In this document: positions 12,624-25,600 of the stretch, one piece after another | How positions within the stretch are numbered: the first letter of the stretch is position 1 | Layout: every line of letters begins with the position of its first letter | Assembly: GCA_023078685.1 (NCBI GenBank) | Contig: JALGAS010000003.1 | Span: 2,356,001 to 2,420,000 of the forward strand | DNA length: 64,000 bases | DNA from: Neopestalotiopsis rosae | Taxonomy: Eukaryota; Ascomycota; Sordariomycetes; Amphisphaeriales; Sporocadaceae | Direction of reading: 5' to 3' | The notes under the pieces: model-generated | Database searches by the model: none | The model's input: only the letters and a program-made list of their open reading frames with translations | What the model was told of the DNA's origin: nothing | Program-made: the position numbers and the translations under genes

Positions 12624-13820
12624 GTTCTTCCGCGAAGAAGAAAATGTAACGTCTGTCAGCTGAACAATACCTGTGTATCGGTTTTGTCCGGTTATTGTCG
12701 ACTGGATATGATGTTTGATGGGCCAAAGTGAGACAGTATATCGACAGCAGGACGATTAAAGGATGTTTTATCTATCCGGGGGAACTGATGAGGAACAAGA
12801 CGATGTTCTCGAATAATGATCGCGTGGCTGAAAGAAAGTATGATCCTCGACAAAGACGACAATGGACGTCAGCCATGAACAGAGCAATTCTCAGCAGGTC
12901 AATCCGGCTTTGTGTCGATGGTCCAAAAATCTGAAGGGCAAGATGGGGTGAGGATGGGCACAGTCGAGACGTTATAGTCGATACTGGCGCTCGATGAATG
13001 CGATCACACCACTTCTTCAGCGGTCAGTCGGCAAGACTCTTGTGTCTACTTGATACCGCCGTCGGTCAGTCAGTCGAATCTGGAGGCTGTTGCTCGTACC
13101 AGTAAGGAGGACTGGAGAGGCCGATGTCAGAGCAGCGATGGATCGGACTAGACACTGGGGCACCAACACCCTGGTGACTGTGACAGCCTGTACTGTCGGA
13201 AAGAATCAATTATCTGACAGAAGTGACAGCCCAAAGCAGAGTTCCCGTGAGGTGGGCGCAACTGATTGACCACAGTTTATTAGTTGACAGTACTTTTGCG
13301 AAGGTGCATGTGCAGAAAAAGGTGCCCTGGAGAGTAAGGGTACCCTTCCGAATGGACCTCTAGCTGTTGGGTTCCAGATGGCGTTCCAATAATACCAAAT
13401 AGCAGACACAGGATATAGAGCGAGGCGGTGGGTAGTGGAATAGACAGGTCAGAAACATACATGAGTGAATTGGTGTCTTGTCTGGGGATCTTCCACTCTG
13501 CGATGACCACGTACAGGGACCGGGATATGGGAGTCTGAATTGCCTGCGCACGGCAAGACATGAATGGGGTGTAGAGAGAAACATAAGGAATTGATTTTCA
13601 GACGAACCTTTTTGGTCGAAGAGTTGATCAAGAAGGTCGTTTGATGATCAAGAACAAGCTCGCAAAGGGTGTTCGAGGTGCGGTAGCCAGGTCGAATCCA
13701 ACGTGATGCTTCTCTTGAGTGGATAGGTATTGAATATTAATTAATTCCAATACTATACAACAGGCGTTTGAGTAGAGCGTTGACGCGCGGTTGCTCCGAA
13801 CAACATGAAGTAATAGGCAG

Positions 13821-13836
13821 TAGGTAGGTAGGTAGG
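13821..13836. repeat. TAGG tetranucleotide run
   Basis: Four direct TAGG units in a row. Shorter versions of the same motif recur in at least eleven other intergenic places in the window (see findings). Confidence 0.9.
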
Positions 13837-13930
13837 CAGCTCCGAATAGTAGATAGGCCTGTGTAGCTTGGGTACACTGCACATATGCTTTGTCGAGCTT
13901 CTGCACTTCTTTCTTGCATGCGTACAGCCC

Positions 13931-13977
13931 TCTTTTCTCTCTTTTCTCTTTCTTTCTTTCCTTCTTTCTTTCTTTCA
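13931..13977. repeat. CTTT/CTCTTTT-rich microsatellite
   Basis: An imperfect pyrimidine tract of TCTTTT, CTTT and CTTTC units. Read on the minus strand it encodes a spurious Lys/Glu/Arg stretch. Confidence 0.9.
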
Positions 13978-16900
13978 CACTCGGCCTGGCCAGCTTCACT
14001 TGGACGGCTCTGTCCTCAAGTGGTCGTCGTACCAACAACTCCCGACAATAAGTTGACAAATAGGGAAAAAGAAAAACGTCTGGGTTTCTTGGTAGGTATG
14101 TTATTTGTATTTCATTGTGCTGTAATTTAGCACCCACTTGCCACTTTCGGAGCACTGGCTTTGTACACGCATATGAAGAATGGCTAGGCCCTATAGACGG
14201 ATCCGGCAGACAGGTTGAAAGGATGTGGCCGTGATTTGCGGCTTGACTCAAGCGAACGCAGCGGCCACCATAGGACTGAGCCGCCAGAACGGGCACTCAA
14301 GTACCCAACAGTGTGTACCTGGACGCTAATAGGTCGAAGGGACTCTTCTGCCAGCGGGCATTTTTGCTGACCGTGTTCAGTTGCATGTTTCTAATTCCGA
14401 TCTGGGGATCTCGGGACATTCCGAGCGCAACGCAGCGTACTTATGTAGGGTTGTTTGCTGGTTAGGAAATGCCTATATGTACGGTACCTGCTGAGCCGCA
14501 GGGAGGAGATGGACCAGGCGCCCTTCTCAACGAGCTCACGTGCTTCTGGCAGATGTGAACGAGGCTCATAAGTGATTGCCTGCTACCAACGTCTCTGTTG
14601 GAAAATCTTCGAATCATGGTGGATCTGGCCTTCTCTGAGATATGCGAGAACACCCGGGCAAGACATTCGAGAGTCTGGCAAACATGTCTGTCACGGAAAT
14701 GGGGCTATCCCGGACCCAGCAATGTGAGCAGCTTGAATCCAGCAACCCAACAGACTAACAGGTTTGGTACTCATGCCTAATGGTTCGCGCAGCGACCCGT
14801 TTGAGCCGCACGAATGCCCCACTAACCCATATTCATCTAGAAAGGAGATTCCGGGGTTCGATTTTATGTTTCAGAGCTGGTGAGTAGAAGTGTAAGCAGA
14901 GTCGCAGGCTAGTCCATGCAGTACTGGGTGCTGGGCAGAATCTCGAAGATGCCAGACGACTCTGACTCAATTTTTGGTGGTGTGGCGTCGACTGGGACTG
15001 GGTGATTAGTCGTTGGGAACGGTTGGAATGTTGTGTTCCTGAAAACGTGCGAATGTGTTCCTGTGGCGTACTCTAGTTACGCTCCTCCCGCATTCCTGGG
15101 ATTTCCCACCCAACTATACGATTCATAGATAAAACCCCGAACATTTGAGCTGATGGGTTTTGGTTCTGCATCATGCCAGATGAAAATGGTGGGCTGTCCC
15201 GTCCCAGAGAAATGCAAGCTGAGGTAGAGAGAGTCTAGAAACTTCACGAGACCACTTATTACTATATGCATCATGCAGTGGGGAAGCAGCCGAAGATTCC
15301 ATGCGCACCAACAAGATGTCCTCAGAGCAGAGTTTATTTGCTGTGCATGTAAAAATCTCCATCCATCGTTGGCTGCAGATTTGTTACCAACAGAACGGAG
15401 CAGAGAACGGAGCTCAGGCCGTACCCTAGATGCTTGAGCGATTGGTTCATAGTATAGCTGGCAAATCTTGCATTTGTTTGCATGATCAACCTTGTATGAA
15501 CCGCGGATGACTGCATTAGTCTGGAACCAGGGGCTGTCTGTTTGAACGTCACTCAAGCCCGGTTGAGGCACAGACCGCCAAGTCTTGATCTCAGCCAACC
15601 ACGGTGAGCCTTGCTCAGCAGGCAGGGAAATACCCTTTCTGTCTGTCACCTAGTAGACATCCGAACAGCCATTTACGGTCTCTGGTCATCTGCTCTCAGG
15701 ACACAAGTTAGTAGCGGCCACGACGCTGTGTCGAAAGACAAAGAAACAAACCATAAAAACGTAAAGATAACCTTTGATCATCTAGGCATAGTGTCGACCG
15801 TTCCATGGTTGATTTGGCCATGAAAAGAATTGAAATGTCGGGCTGGATTCCGATATCATTTTATGAGGGCTGCCTGGGGGGACAAAATATCCGCTTGAAA
15901 ATCAAAATGGCAGGAAATTTGAAAGGTAAGTAGGAAGCTTCTCGGATGAATACATTATTAACACCTAGCCACCTCAAAGACTCGATTGCAAAGAGCTTTC
16001 TCTTCCTTCAGTTTCTTCCGTGTCAAGCCTTCTTTGAAGTATCGTGAGCACTTGCCGAGTGTCAAGCCAACAACGTTCTTTATTCATCCGTAGATAGACA
16101 TTCCTGAAAGGCACCTTCCTTCTTTTTCGGGGTTCCGTGGAGAACAGAGGCAACTTGAGCAGCGACAAGGAAAGCGCCAAAGGGGAACAAGCCAACAACC
16201 CACAAGATTCCTCCTCATATGGCGCCATTGGCCGGTACATGCAATTCTACTCCTGTTCCGGCATTCATGGTCATTATTCAGGTATGATGTTGGAGGCATG
16301 CTGATTTTCTCAGCTGCTGTTGGCATATTGAAACTTTCCCTCGTACCGCGTACCTACATTGACTCACGGATCACCGCTACCAACTCTGTATTGAATGTCG
16401 CATCATTCTCCTTTCCTTGTCTCGGAGCATGGACCAACAGTTCGTCGCGGCCGGCGGATGCGGCCGAATCGTTTCTCTCATTCATAACTGCTCGTCATAC
16501 ACGAATACGCGGTACTATCAACGTCGAAATGTTTTTTTGTTATGTACGAAGCTCTTATATCTCGAATGCAATCTCGCCATCAGCAGAGTCTCTGGGGCAT
16601 AATAGAGACAGTAGTAAAACAGCCCAAACGTGGATTTATTTGCTATACGTAAGCGACGTCAACGAATAAGATCAGTCTCTGCCTGGTCAATAGAACGGCT
16701 GCTATTCTGATTCTGCCGACTGGGAATGCACATATAAAGTTGCTGGATCTTAACAAATGCTACAAGGTCTTCCTTTGACGTTTAACGGGCAATATGACTG
16801 CTCACCTAAAACTCCATTATTTGTATCTATTACTACCTGGAAAGCCACTTCATCGGTGTTCACTCACTCAGCGATGTGGCGATTCCACACCTCAAAGGTT

Positions 16901-17358
16901 CACTCTCAAGCATGTGAAGACAGCGTTTCTGGAATGGTATCTTTATATCCTCATTTACTCGTTCTTCGCAACTACTAAGCTTGCAAATACAAGACTTTTC
17001 GTAGACAGACTTTCCCCTCACACGCAGGCTCCAAGGAGTCTTCCGCTCTCTCTAAAATTGAAACTAAGAAGTGTAATGAACACGTCATCTCTCATATAAT
17101 TGTCCCCAATGGATCAAGCTTGGGTCACTTTGCAGGCCCTCTAGTATCTTTACGTAGTCTCACTCTGCTCTGAGTGCAACAATAATGCCGATACATGTCG
17201 GTATACCGACTTTTCAACCGTCATATCGGCCCCAGAATCGGCTATTCGGCCTCTCCGAAGGCTCTTCGTAGAATATGAGTAGTCATTGCTGACAAAAATA
17301 TCCACGTGGCCCATGGGCTAGAGCTCAATGGCAGTTGACACATATATGCAACCATGTC

Positions 17359-19981
17359 TTACAGCGCCCCAGGAGCACCGTTTGAGTCCTGCGAATTAGG
17401 TCGTATCGGTTCAGCCGATTTTACTGGCGGTGTCATGATCTGCTTGGATGGAGTTGGAGATAATGCTACGGGTGGCAGAATAGGCGGTGCGGGCGACGAA
17501 CGCGCAGCACCCGTAGATTGTTGAGTGTGCGGCGGTGATCGCTTCAAAGGTGACAAGCCGTTTTGAATTGGCGGGAGAGTAGGTGTCTTAATGTCAGACG
17601 CCAGCTCAGGCTGTCTATGCTTAAGCTGAGGAGTGGAGAGCAGTGACGTTGTGGCGCTGCTGGTCGATAGTCGACGTGAGTTTGACAATGAGGCGGGAGG
17701 CGGTGACATTCCTGGCTTGATGTTATTTGCATCTTGAGAGGTTTGCTTTTTAGGTGAAGACGAAGCAGCTGGCATGGTAGGCAATGTCGCTTTGGTATTA
17801 GAGGGAGGGGCAGCTGCCGTGTCCTTCTTTGATGCCGCTCCATTCGCACTCGGTGAAATATGGAATATGCCTTTTGGAGGTAGAATTCTCTGGGTCCCGG
17901 GCGAACTCTTTGCTGGCGCGGGAGGGGAGGATGGATTGATTGTCGAATATGCGCGTGACTTATTCGGCGACTGTTGCGGTGGTGATAATGTAGGATGAGG
18001 CGATGAAAAAGGATTGGACCCTTCAAGATTATAGAATGGTGAGGGTGGTGGTAGGATTGGAGTCTGGCTGGTCGGCTTGATGGGTATAGTGGATCGAGGA
18101 GCTGCTGGCGGCGAACTGTGCAGAGAAGGAGGTCCCTGTGTCGCCTGTGTAGAAGCCTTCGTGCTGCTTGAGCTTGGTGACAGATCAGGCTTCCCCAGAG
18201 TCTTCGAGGGTAGTTCAACCACTACAGCGGAGCGCGCGGCGGGACGCTGCTGTTCTGAGCCAGCTGGGGTTGCGGCCGGAGGTGGTGATGATGGTGCGTC
18301 GCCCGGACCCTTGAGCTTCAGCTTGATTACGGTATGCTTCGGATTGGCCTCCTTCCGCTTACATACACTGCAAATGAAATGGAAGTCATCTCGTTCCGCC
18401 TCTTCTTCGCTGATTCCGGCACACTTGCTGTGTTGCCATACGTTGCATTTCTCACAAGCAATACTGTGAGTGCCATCGTCCACCTGCCCATAGACGCCGC
18501 AAACACAGTCGAAGATCCAGTCCTCCTCTTCATCGTCAAGTTCTTCTAGAGCTCGCTTGTTCCTAGCAATCTCAGCTTCTAGCCGACGACCTGATAGTCT
18601 CCCACCGCCATCGGAGTCGACATTTCTACTGTCCTCGGACAGCTGAGCAAGCTCTTCTTCGTGTTTGAGGCGCCGCACCTCTCTCTCTTTCAAGCGGTTC
18701 TCGCGAGACATGAGTCTGTTGTCTCGCTCTTTCTCTCGCTTGACACGCGCTTGCTCCTCTTTGCGGGCAGCGGCTTCTTCTCTGCGTAGCTTCTCTTGCT
18801 CAATGCGTTCCTCTTCCTCGTGTTTCTGACGTTCCACCTTGCCGGCCAGGCGACTGGACCTCTTGGCATGAGCCATTTTCTCAAGGCTGAGCAGTTCCTT
18901 TTCACGAGCCAATGCCTTTCTCTTACGTGACTCCTCTTGTTTCTCCAGAATAGGGACGAGGCCTTCTTCCAGCCGGTCTCTTAGGATCTTTTCGTTTTCA
19001 TCCCGCGTCTTGCGTATTGTGGCAAGGAAAGCACGAACATCGTCCAGAGTCACAGCAATACATTCCCACTTGGCGCCACCGAAACCATCGTCTTGAGGAA
19101 CTTGTGGTTCCTCCGGTTCAGAAACAGGTTCGTCATCCAGGTCGTCTGCGTCTGCAGCAGCAGATCTCGAGGTACGGCGCCGCTTGGCTGCTCGTGCAGC
19201 AGCTTTTGCCTTTTTACTGTTCTTTTTAGGCTTCCAGACAGGAGTGGGCGGAGCTGCTTCCGCGCGTCGGTATAGACGATCATCGTCTAACAGATAGTAT
19301 TCTCGATCTTCGCTATCCCAGCCGTAAGGCTCAATTCTCCAATCAGTCTGATCAGAAAGCTTTTGCTCGTCCATCTTGTCTCGAATGCGTTCCGGGTGCA
19401 GCATGACCCACTGCGTCAGTTGTTGTAGTACCGCCAGCTAAAATAGAGTCAATACTGGCAAGCCACGAAACCGTTCTTGAAGAGACCTACCTTGGTGAAA
19501 ACATCGAAGTCATGAAAACTAGCCGGGGTCTCGTCAGTCCCAAAAGGGTTCTGCGCGGGCCTTCTCGCAACATATTGTCGCCGCGTGTATTCATCGAAGA
19601 GGTCCGGGGTAAGCCCTCGGTGCGAAGAGACGGATTTCAGGAGCGCCAGGCCGATGCCAGCGAGTACAGGCGAGTTGTGCTTCAAGCATTCTGTTTCCAG
19701 AACCTAGAGATACAATTCATGTCAGTCTTCGTCCAAGATTTTGGGTGCGAGATGGGCTGTGTGAGATGGTGTGGTCGACATACATCTATATCAATGCTGT
19801 CGTCAATCTTGACCACTTTGCCGAAGAGGTAGATCCATTGAAAAAGGTTGGCAAACTGCCAAGTGTTTCTGATACGCTGTAGCAGCGAAAGTTCTTTGGG
19901 TGGCTCTTTGGGAGTCTCGGGAGCGGAAGAGATTACGTCAGACTCGACGTCGCGCAAAGTGCGCTTTCGTGTGGACGGCAT
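17359..19981 (-). CDS. WHIM-like and PHD-finger chromatin protein
   Basis: Three exons, 19981-19784, 19703-19491 and 19437-17359, encode 829 residues. Introns have GTATGT and GTAGGT donors and CTAG/TTAG acceptors, and all junctions are in phase 0. The first ~200 residues resemble the DDT/WHIM region of ISWI-partner and RSF1-type chromatin factors, including DWRIEPYGWDSEDREYYLLD near residue 170. A long charged coiled coil of Glu, Arg and Lys follows (about 297-400). Then comes one C4HC3 PHD finger (about 448-497) with CVCG, ACEKCNVWQHSKC and FICSVC, which probably reads histone H3 tails. The C-terminal third is Pro/Ser-rich and disordered. The likely role is as a histone-reading subunit of a remodelling complex; the exact complex is not shown by the sequence. 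Confidence 0.85.
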
Positions 19982-22669
19982 CGTCTTGTGTCGCTGCTGG
20001 TGATGCGATAGTAAACGAAGGCACAGGCGCTGGACGACAAGGGCGGTTTGTCTGCAACGGGCCAGCTGCTAAGCGGCGTCGAAGGGCAGCAGACAGGGGA
20101 GGGAGAGAAAAAGAGATGATACAATTCAGATCTGCTCCATTAGTATGTACACAAGCATATGCAGGTAGCAGATGCTTGTTGTTCACGATAGTTGGGTGCA
20201 CCGGAAGACAAGTCGCGGCAGAGCTCAAGAATGAGGTCAGTAAGTAGTAAATGCAGCAGCCGCGTCGGGAGTTTGGTTTGGGTCAATTTTCTGAGCCGGC
20301 GCGCGAATCAAGTCGCGTAAAGCGACTGGGTGCCAGTAAGCTACGGGCATACAATGAGCTAACAAAAAATAGGTACCAGACTCCTGTTGCGAATATTGAT
20401 CAATTCTTGAGCCACCCCACCCCCACCCCCTGCTCGGCGCGCATCTCCACTACCGCCTGCCGAATACTATATCGCAGTAGGTGTGTACGAAGTATGCGCA
20501 TACATACGACAATAAACAATCAGTCTGAACCAGTAAGACACGCACTTTGGTCACTGGCACGTGATTGATCTTTGTTCACCATGTTTGGCATCTTCTGGTG
20601 GTTTGCGGGAACAGTGGGTAATGGGTCTGTTTTTGTTGCTGTTTATGGTTGTAATATGTGTTTATGGGCAAATTGGTGGTTACAGTCGCTATTTTGGTTT
20701 TTTGGCTTCATCAACGCAAACGTTTATGTCCTTGGCTATTGAACTTGCTCCCGAGCTTCCTGAAGTTCATTTCACGCTTGTCTACATGGCGTTGACTTGA
20801 TGTTTGGCGACAATTAGGCAAAGAATGCATCTGGTATCTAATGGAAAAGAACAGTGTCTGAACAATCGGACTGATGAAGTTTGATGGAGATTGAAATACT
20901 GCGACTGGCGGACGTGTGGTAAATCAGCGCTTGTCCAGCGACTAGACCTCTAGGTTAGTGAGCTCTTCCCAGAATCCAAGTCAATGTCTCATAGAATCAG
21001 ATTCATCAACGGATCATCATATTATTCCGACCATATCAACCAAGCAAGAGTCATTGGCGACAAGCTGAAAAGTATTGAAATATAAAGGGATGGAGAGTGT
21101 TCGTCAAGGGAGATGGGCATGATTCTTGGGCAAGATAGGGTTCGCGTCGTGGGCGTGTGTTTCAGACTCCTACAACAGATGTTTGGGTGACGCGGGGCAA
21201 GACTCGGCACCTGAGATTTCGGAATTGCCCTCGAAGATACCAGGTCACTTATTCAAAGGTTATAGTAATCCAATTCCCCCAAAGGTCACGTAGTGCTGTC
21301 AAGAGATGCATTTTGTATAGTCGTAGATTGTGTAGAACCAGACTCATTCTTGCGACGGATAATACCACTCACAGCCATTGAAAATGTAGACTCCCAAGTT
21401 TGGAGTGATGCTTGCCGAGCCTTACCTGGATACATTTCACTCCATCAGTGTCTTGGCCAAGCTTTAGCCCTGTGAACAGGGTGGGCATCCTGTTTTCATG
21501 CAATTGGTAATTGAGCCGTTCAGTATCAAGCCAAGTGGAATGGCGCCTTATGTACATAGTAGGTGCCGTCGCTCATTTCGTAATGTGTGTAACTGGCCGT
21601 TTCTATCTACGGTACACTAGGGGCTGTCACTGAGAGGGAATGCCGACGGCCCCATGCCTGATGCATACGTACGTTGATCTTAATGCGAAAAAAAAGAAAA
21701 CATGCGAATTGGCACGGCCACCAACCCTGGGGCTTTCTGCACTACACTAGAAGGAAAGGGTCTAAACTAATCAACTAACGGGCGTTACATCGCATCACCA
21801 GCGGATCTCGCGCAGCAAGCAGCGCGGTGGACCATATTGCGCAAGAAGCGGCGGCGTTGCGGAGGCTGTGAAGCAGTGTGGGCGGGAGGCCTTCAAGGGG
21901 ACGGGTCAAGAGTCTAGCACCAGCTGGGTGAAAGCGTTGGGCTTTGTGGGCGTAGGTACTGTGTAGCTCCATACAAGGTGCCTTGAGAGTGCTTGCTGAC
22001 ATTGCCTTCTTATCGGCTGCGGCACAGCTAGTGTCTGAGCTGTGCCCTCGTGTCAAATCGAAAACGAGACCGGGATCCAGACAGACCCTCCAGGCCGAGC
22101 TGAAGGGGATCCATACATTACCTCTGGGGATTGGTTGTTTCGTTCGTACCTGGCATCTGCTCGTAGTGCAAGTCTGTCGGTAGGTAGGCAGGCAGACTAA
22201 ATTATTATTGTGCTTATTGGGTTGACCAGATTGCCGGAACGTTTTCCTTCTGACATCACTCCCAGAGGAAGCAGATGATTGACGTCTAACCGTGTCGCTC
22301 TCTTTTATACTACGACTAACGAAGTAATTGGACCCCCTATATCCCTCTCGGCTACGCTATCTACCATAGTAGCCCCTTCGGACCGGCGACCTGAGGATTC
22401 AGCATTTGACGACCCCTCGGTCTCACACCAACAACGTTTCGGACCGCGCCCTGGAGATAGCGACCACGAATTTTGCAGTATTTGCTCAAGTTGGGAATTG
22501 ATTCGAGAATATTTCCACCGATAAAGCTGGTTGTGATGCAGAAATTGTCGCTGTAGAGGCTCCTGCTGGATGCGCCTGCGCTTTGCGCACACAACATTCG
22601 CTACGACCACGCGCTCTGGGTATTCACAAGTCTCTCGTGTCATCTGGATGACATTGCAAGCAAAACACC
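19982..22669. other. 2.7-kb divergent intergenic region between the PHD gene and CCH1
   Basis: This separates two divergent starts. Open frames up to about 115 codons occur on both strands, without recognisable domains. A TAGGTAGGCAGGCAG motif is at 22181-22195. I found nothing else I can name. Confidence 0.5.
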
Positions 22670-25600
22670 ATGAGCAGACCACCAAATTCACCACCACACC
22701 AACAAAACCCCTCGTCTCCGATCTCCCAATCGATACCTCTTCAAAACCTTTCACGGCCGCCTGGTGACTATAATATGGCGCGGCATGGGGAAAGGGAAGG
22801 AGCGGCCGCGTCGTCGGCAAGTTCGCGCGATACGCAGCGACTTTCGCCGTCCGCGGCTGCCAATCTGCCAAACCTGTCGACATACTGGGATCAACCACAA
22901 GGCTTCTCAAGTCATCGCCGCGAGATTGCCGAGTCGACTTCGAGTCCGACCTCGCCAATAGATCCTGCCGCCCTGTCATTTGCTCTTCCTCCGCAGATTC
23001 ATGCTCCTCCGCCCATGTCCCGGCCATCATCTGCAACCTCGAATCCGTACACGCCCTCGCCATATTATGATGAACCTACGAACCAGGAATATTTTGCGTC
23101 GGACGACACTCCACTGGCATCTGCTGCTCAGCCAATATCAGGTGCTGCGTTGGCTACCCCGGGCACAGAAGCCCCGTCGCGGACCAGTTTTCAGACCATT
23201 TCTGATATAGATGACGGAAGGGAGTCGAGGCCGCGCGATACAAAAATGCTCGGGTTTGACTTGGACCCCAATAGACACCGGAGCTATGGACAGAGCCTCA
23301 GCCCTGTAGATCGCCGGAACTCGCGTTCACCAGGAACCGCTCTTCACCGAGCCGGGACGATTGTTAGAGCCATGTCCCAGCGTGTTGTCAATATCAGTGG
23401 TGAAGGAGACACGATGGAACAGCACCAGCAGCGTCAATCTCGCTCTAGATCGCCAAGCGTCGATAGTCGTGCTCCCCGGGAACCAAGCCACTTGTCCGTC
23501 GTCGATACCTCATATCCGTCCCAGGTCTATCCGGTTGAGAAGAATGGCGACCCACGATTTACTTTCGTGCAGGAAGCTCCCGAGCTCCAGGGACCGCGTG
23601 TGCCCATGGCGAACCCCTTGAAAGGCCGTTCATTGGGCATCTTCGGCCCTGATAACCCGATTCGAGTCAAGCTGTGTGACTTTCTAGTCAATCCGTGGAT
23701 GGAGCCTTTCATCCTGATGCTGATCGTTCTCCAAGCAATCCTTTTGGCCGTGGAGTCCGCCCCAAATGTCTTCGAGGACGGCAACGAACGTCCCCAGCGC
23801 TGGGCCGGAACCAAAACTGACTGGACCATGTTGATCTTATTCAGCATATTTTCCGTGGAACTTATCATGCGCATAATCGTTTCGGGATTCATACTGAATG
23901 CGACGGAATATAGTACTATTGATCGAAAAAAGGGCATCCGGGCTGCTGTAGCGGATCAGTACAAGGCCGTCTTCGGTCCACAGCGCCAAAAGTCAGTCAG
24001 ACATGCCAAGGAGGAGAATTACGGACCATCGACATTCGCTCGGTCGTTCACAGTCATGCACGGGCAGCGGCTACCAGAGACGTTTGAAGAAGCACAGAGG
24101 ATGCAACTGGCTCGTCGAGCTTTCCTGCGACATGGCTTCAACAGACTTGATTTCACTGCAATCATATCGTTCTGGATCACCTTTGTGCTCAGCATTACCG
24201 GAATCGAGATGGAGTATCATATCTTTATTTTCCGCATGATGAGTTGTCTAAGAATCGTCAGGCTCCTTGCCTTGACCAACGGTACAGCGGTAAGTGTTGA
24301 TTTAGCAATATCACAAGGCTTTGGCTTATATTTTCTCTTCTCTTTTCCTAGATCATTCTGCGAAGTTTGAAGAAGGCAGCTCCCTTGCTCATCCGGGTAT
24401 CGTTTCTCATCTTGTTCTTCTGGATACTGTTCGCCATCATTGGTATCCAAAGCTTCAAGTCAAGTTTGAGTCGACAATGCGTGTGGCTCGATCCTACAGA
24501 CCCAACCAACATCACTGCAGCATATACAAATGACATGCAGTTTTGTGGAGGGTATCTAAACGAAACCACTGGTGACAAGATGCCCTGGGTGTATAGTGGA
24601 GCAATGACGGGCACTTTGGAAGATTTACGCTTTAACACAGCCTCAGCAAAAGGATATCTGTGTCCCAAGGGATCACTTTGTCTGCAATCGACCGGCCCTT
24701 ACAACAACACAGTCAACTTCGATAATATCGCTCACTCACTGGAGCTTGTTTTTGTCATCATGAGTGCCAACACTTGGTCGGATCTGATGTATTATACCAC
24801 GAACTCAGACTACCTGCCTGCAGCCTTATTCTTTGGGGCTGGAATCATGATCATGATGTTGTGGATGACCAATTTGCTTATTGCTGTCATCACATCTTCG
24901 TTTCAGGTCATCCGCGAAGAAAGCAAGACCAGTGCTTTCACGGGAGAAGTTCAAGAACCTGCAGCTCCTGTGCAACCCGAACAGAACCAAAGGCGCCAAG
25001 TATCGGCACTGCAAAAGTTCTACGACAAGACGCGCTTGCTCTGGATCATATTGATCATCGTCGATCTTCTTGTGCAGAGTTTTCGCAGCGCAGAAAATCC
25101 TCGCGCAACACTGATTCTTGTGACCGACGTCATTGTCACAATGCTTCTCGACGTGGAGATCATCATACGGATAGCGGCGAACTGGCGAGGTTTTCACCGA
25201 AGTTATCGCAATTTGTTTGACCTGTTCTTGGCCGTAACAACGACTGTCATTCTGCTCCCTCCAATTCGCAACGCAGAACAAGTCTATCCATGGTTGACGA
25301 TATTCCAAATTCTCAGAATTTACCGAGTGGTCTTAGCAGTTCCCATCACGCGGCAGTTGATTCTGCTTGTGCTTGGAAACGCAGCCGGTATTGCCAATTT
25401 GTTGCTCTTCGTGTTCCTCATCACGTTCATCATGGCCATTCTTGCAGCTCAGCTGTTCCGAGGAGAGATCCCAATGTACGAGGACGGCGAACTCAATGAG
25501 ATTTCCTTCTACAATATCTACAACTCATTCCTCGGCATGTATCAAATTCTCTCGAGTGAGAATTGGACAACCATTTTGTACAACGTCACCTCCTACACAA

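Larger units (their letters stand above)
12624..17358. other. 4.7-kb region without a convincing gene, upstream of the HMG-box gene
   Basis: This runs from the HMG-box start codon back to the 3' end of the PHD gene. It contains a (TAGG)n run at 13821-13836 and a CTTT-rich tract at 13931-13977, which creates an artificial Lys/Glu/Arg-rich frame on the minus strand. A 190-codon open frame on the minus strand (15649-15077) starts with GTG and has no recognisable domain, so I do not call it a gene. The stretch may be promoter plus a long 5' leader, or hold an untranslated RNA. Confidence 0.5.

Noticed and set aside
13628..14296. 222-codon open frame on the minus strand
   Set aside because: It runs through CTTT and TAGG repeats, giving a low-complexity Lys/Glu/Arg stretch, and the rest has no protein character.
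15077..15649. 190-codon open frame on the minus strand
   Set aside because: It starts with GTG, has no recognisable domain or clear exon partners, and lies in a region without other coding signals.
22305..23063. 252-codon open frame antisense to the start of CCH1
   Set aside because: It overlaps the CCH1 promoter and first exon in the opposite strand and is a shadow of the Ser/Pro-rich coding sequence.
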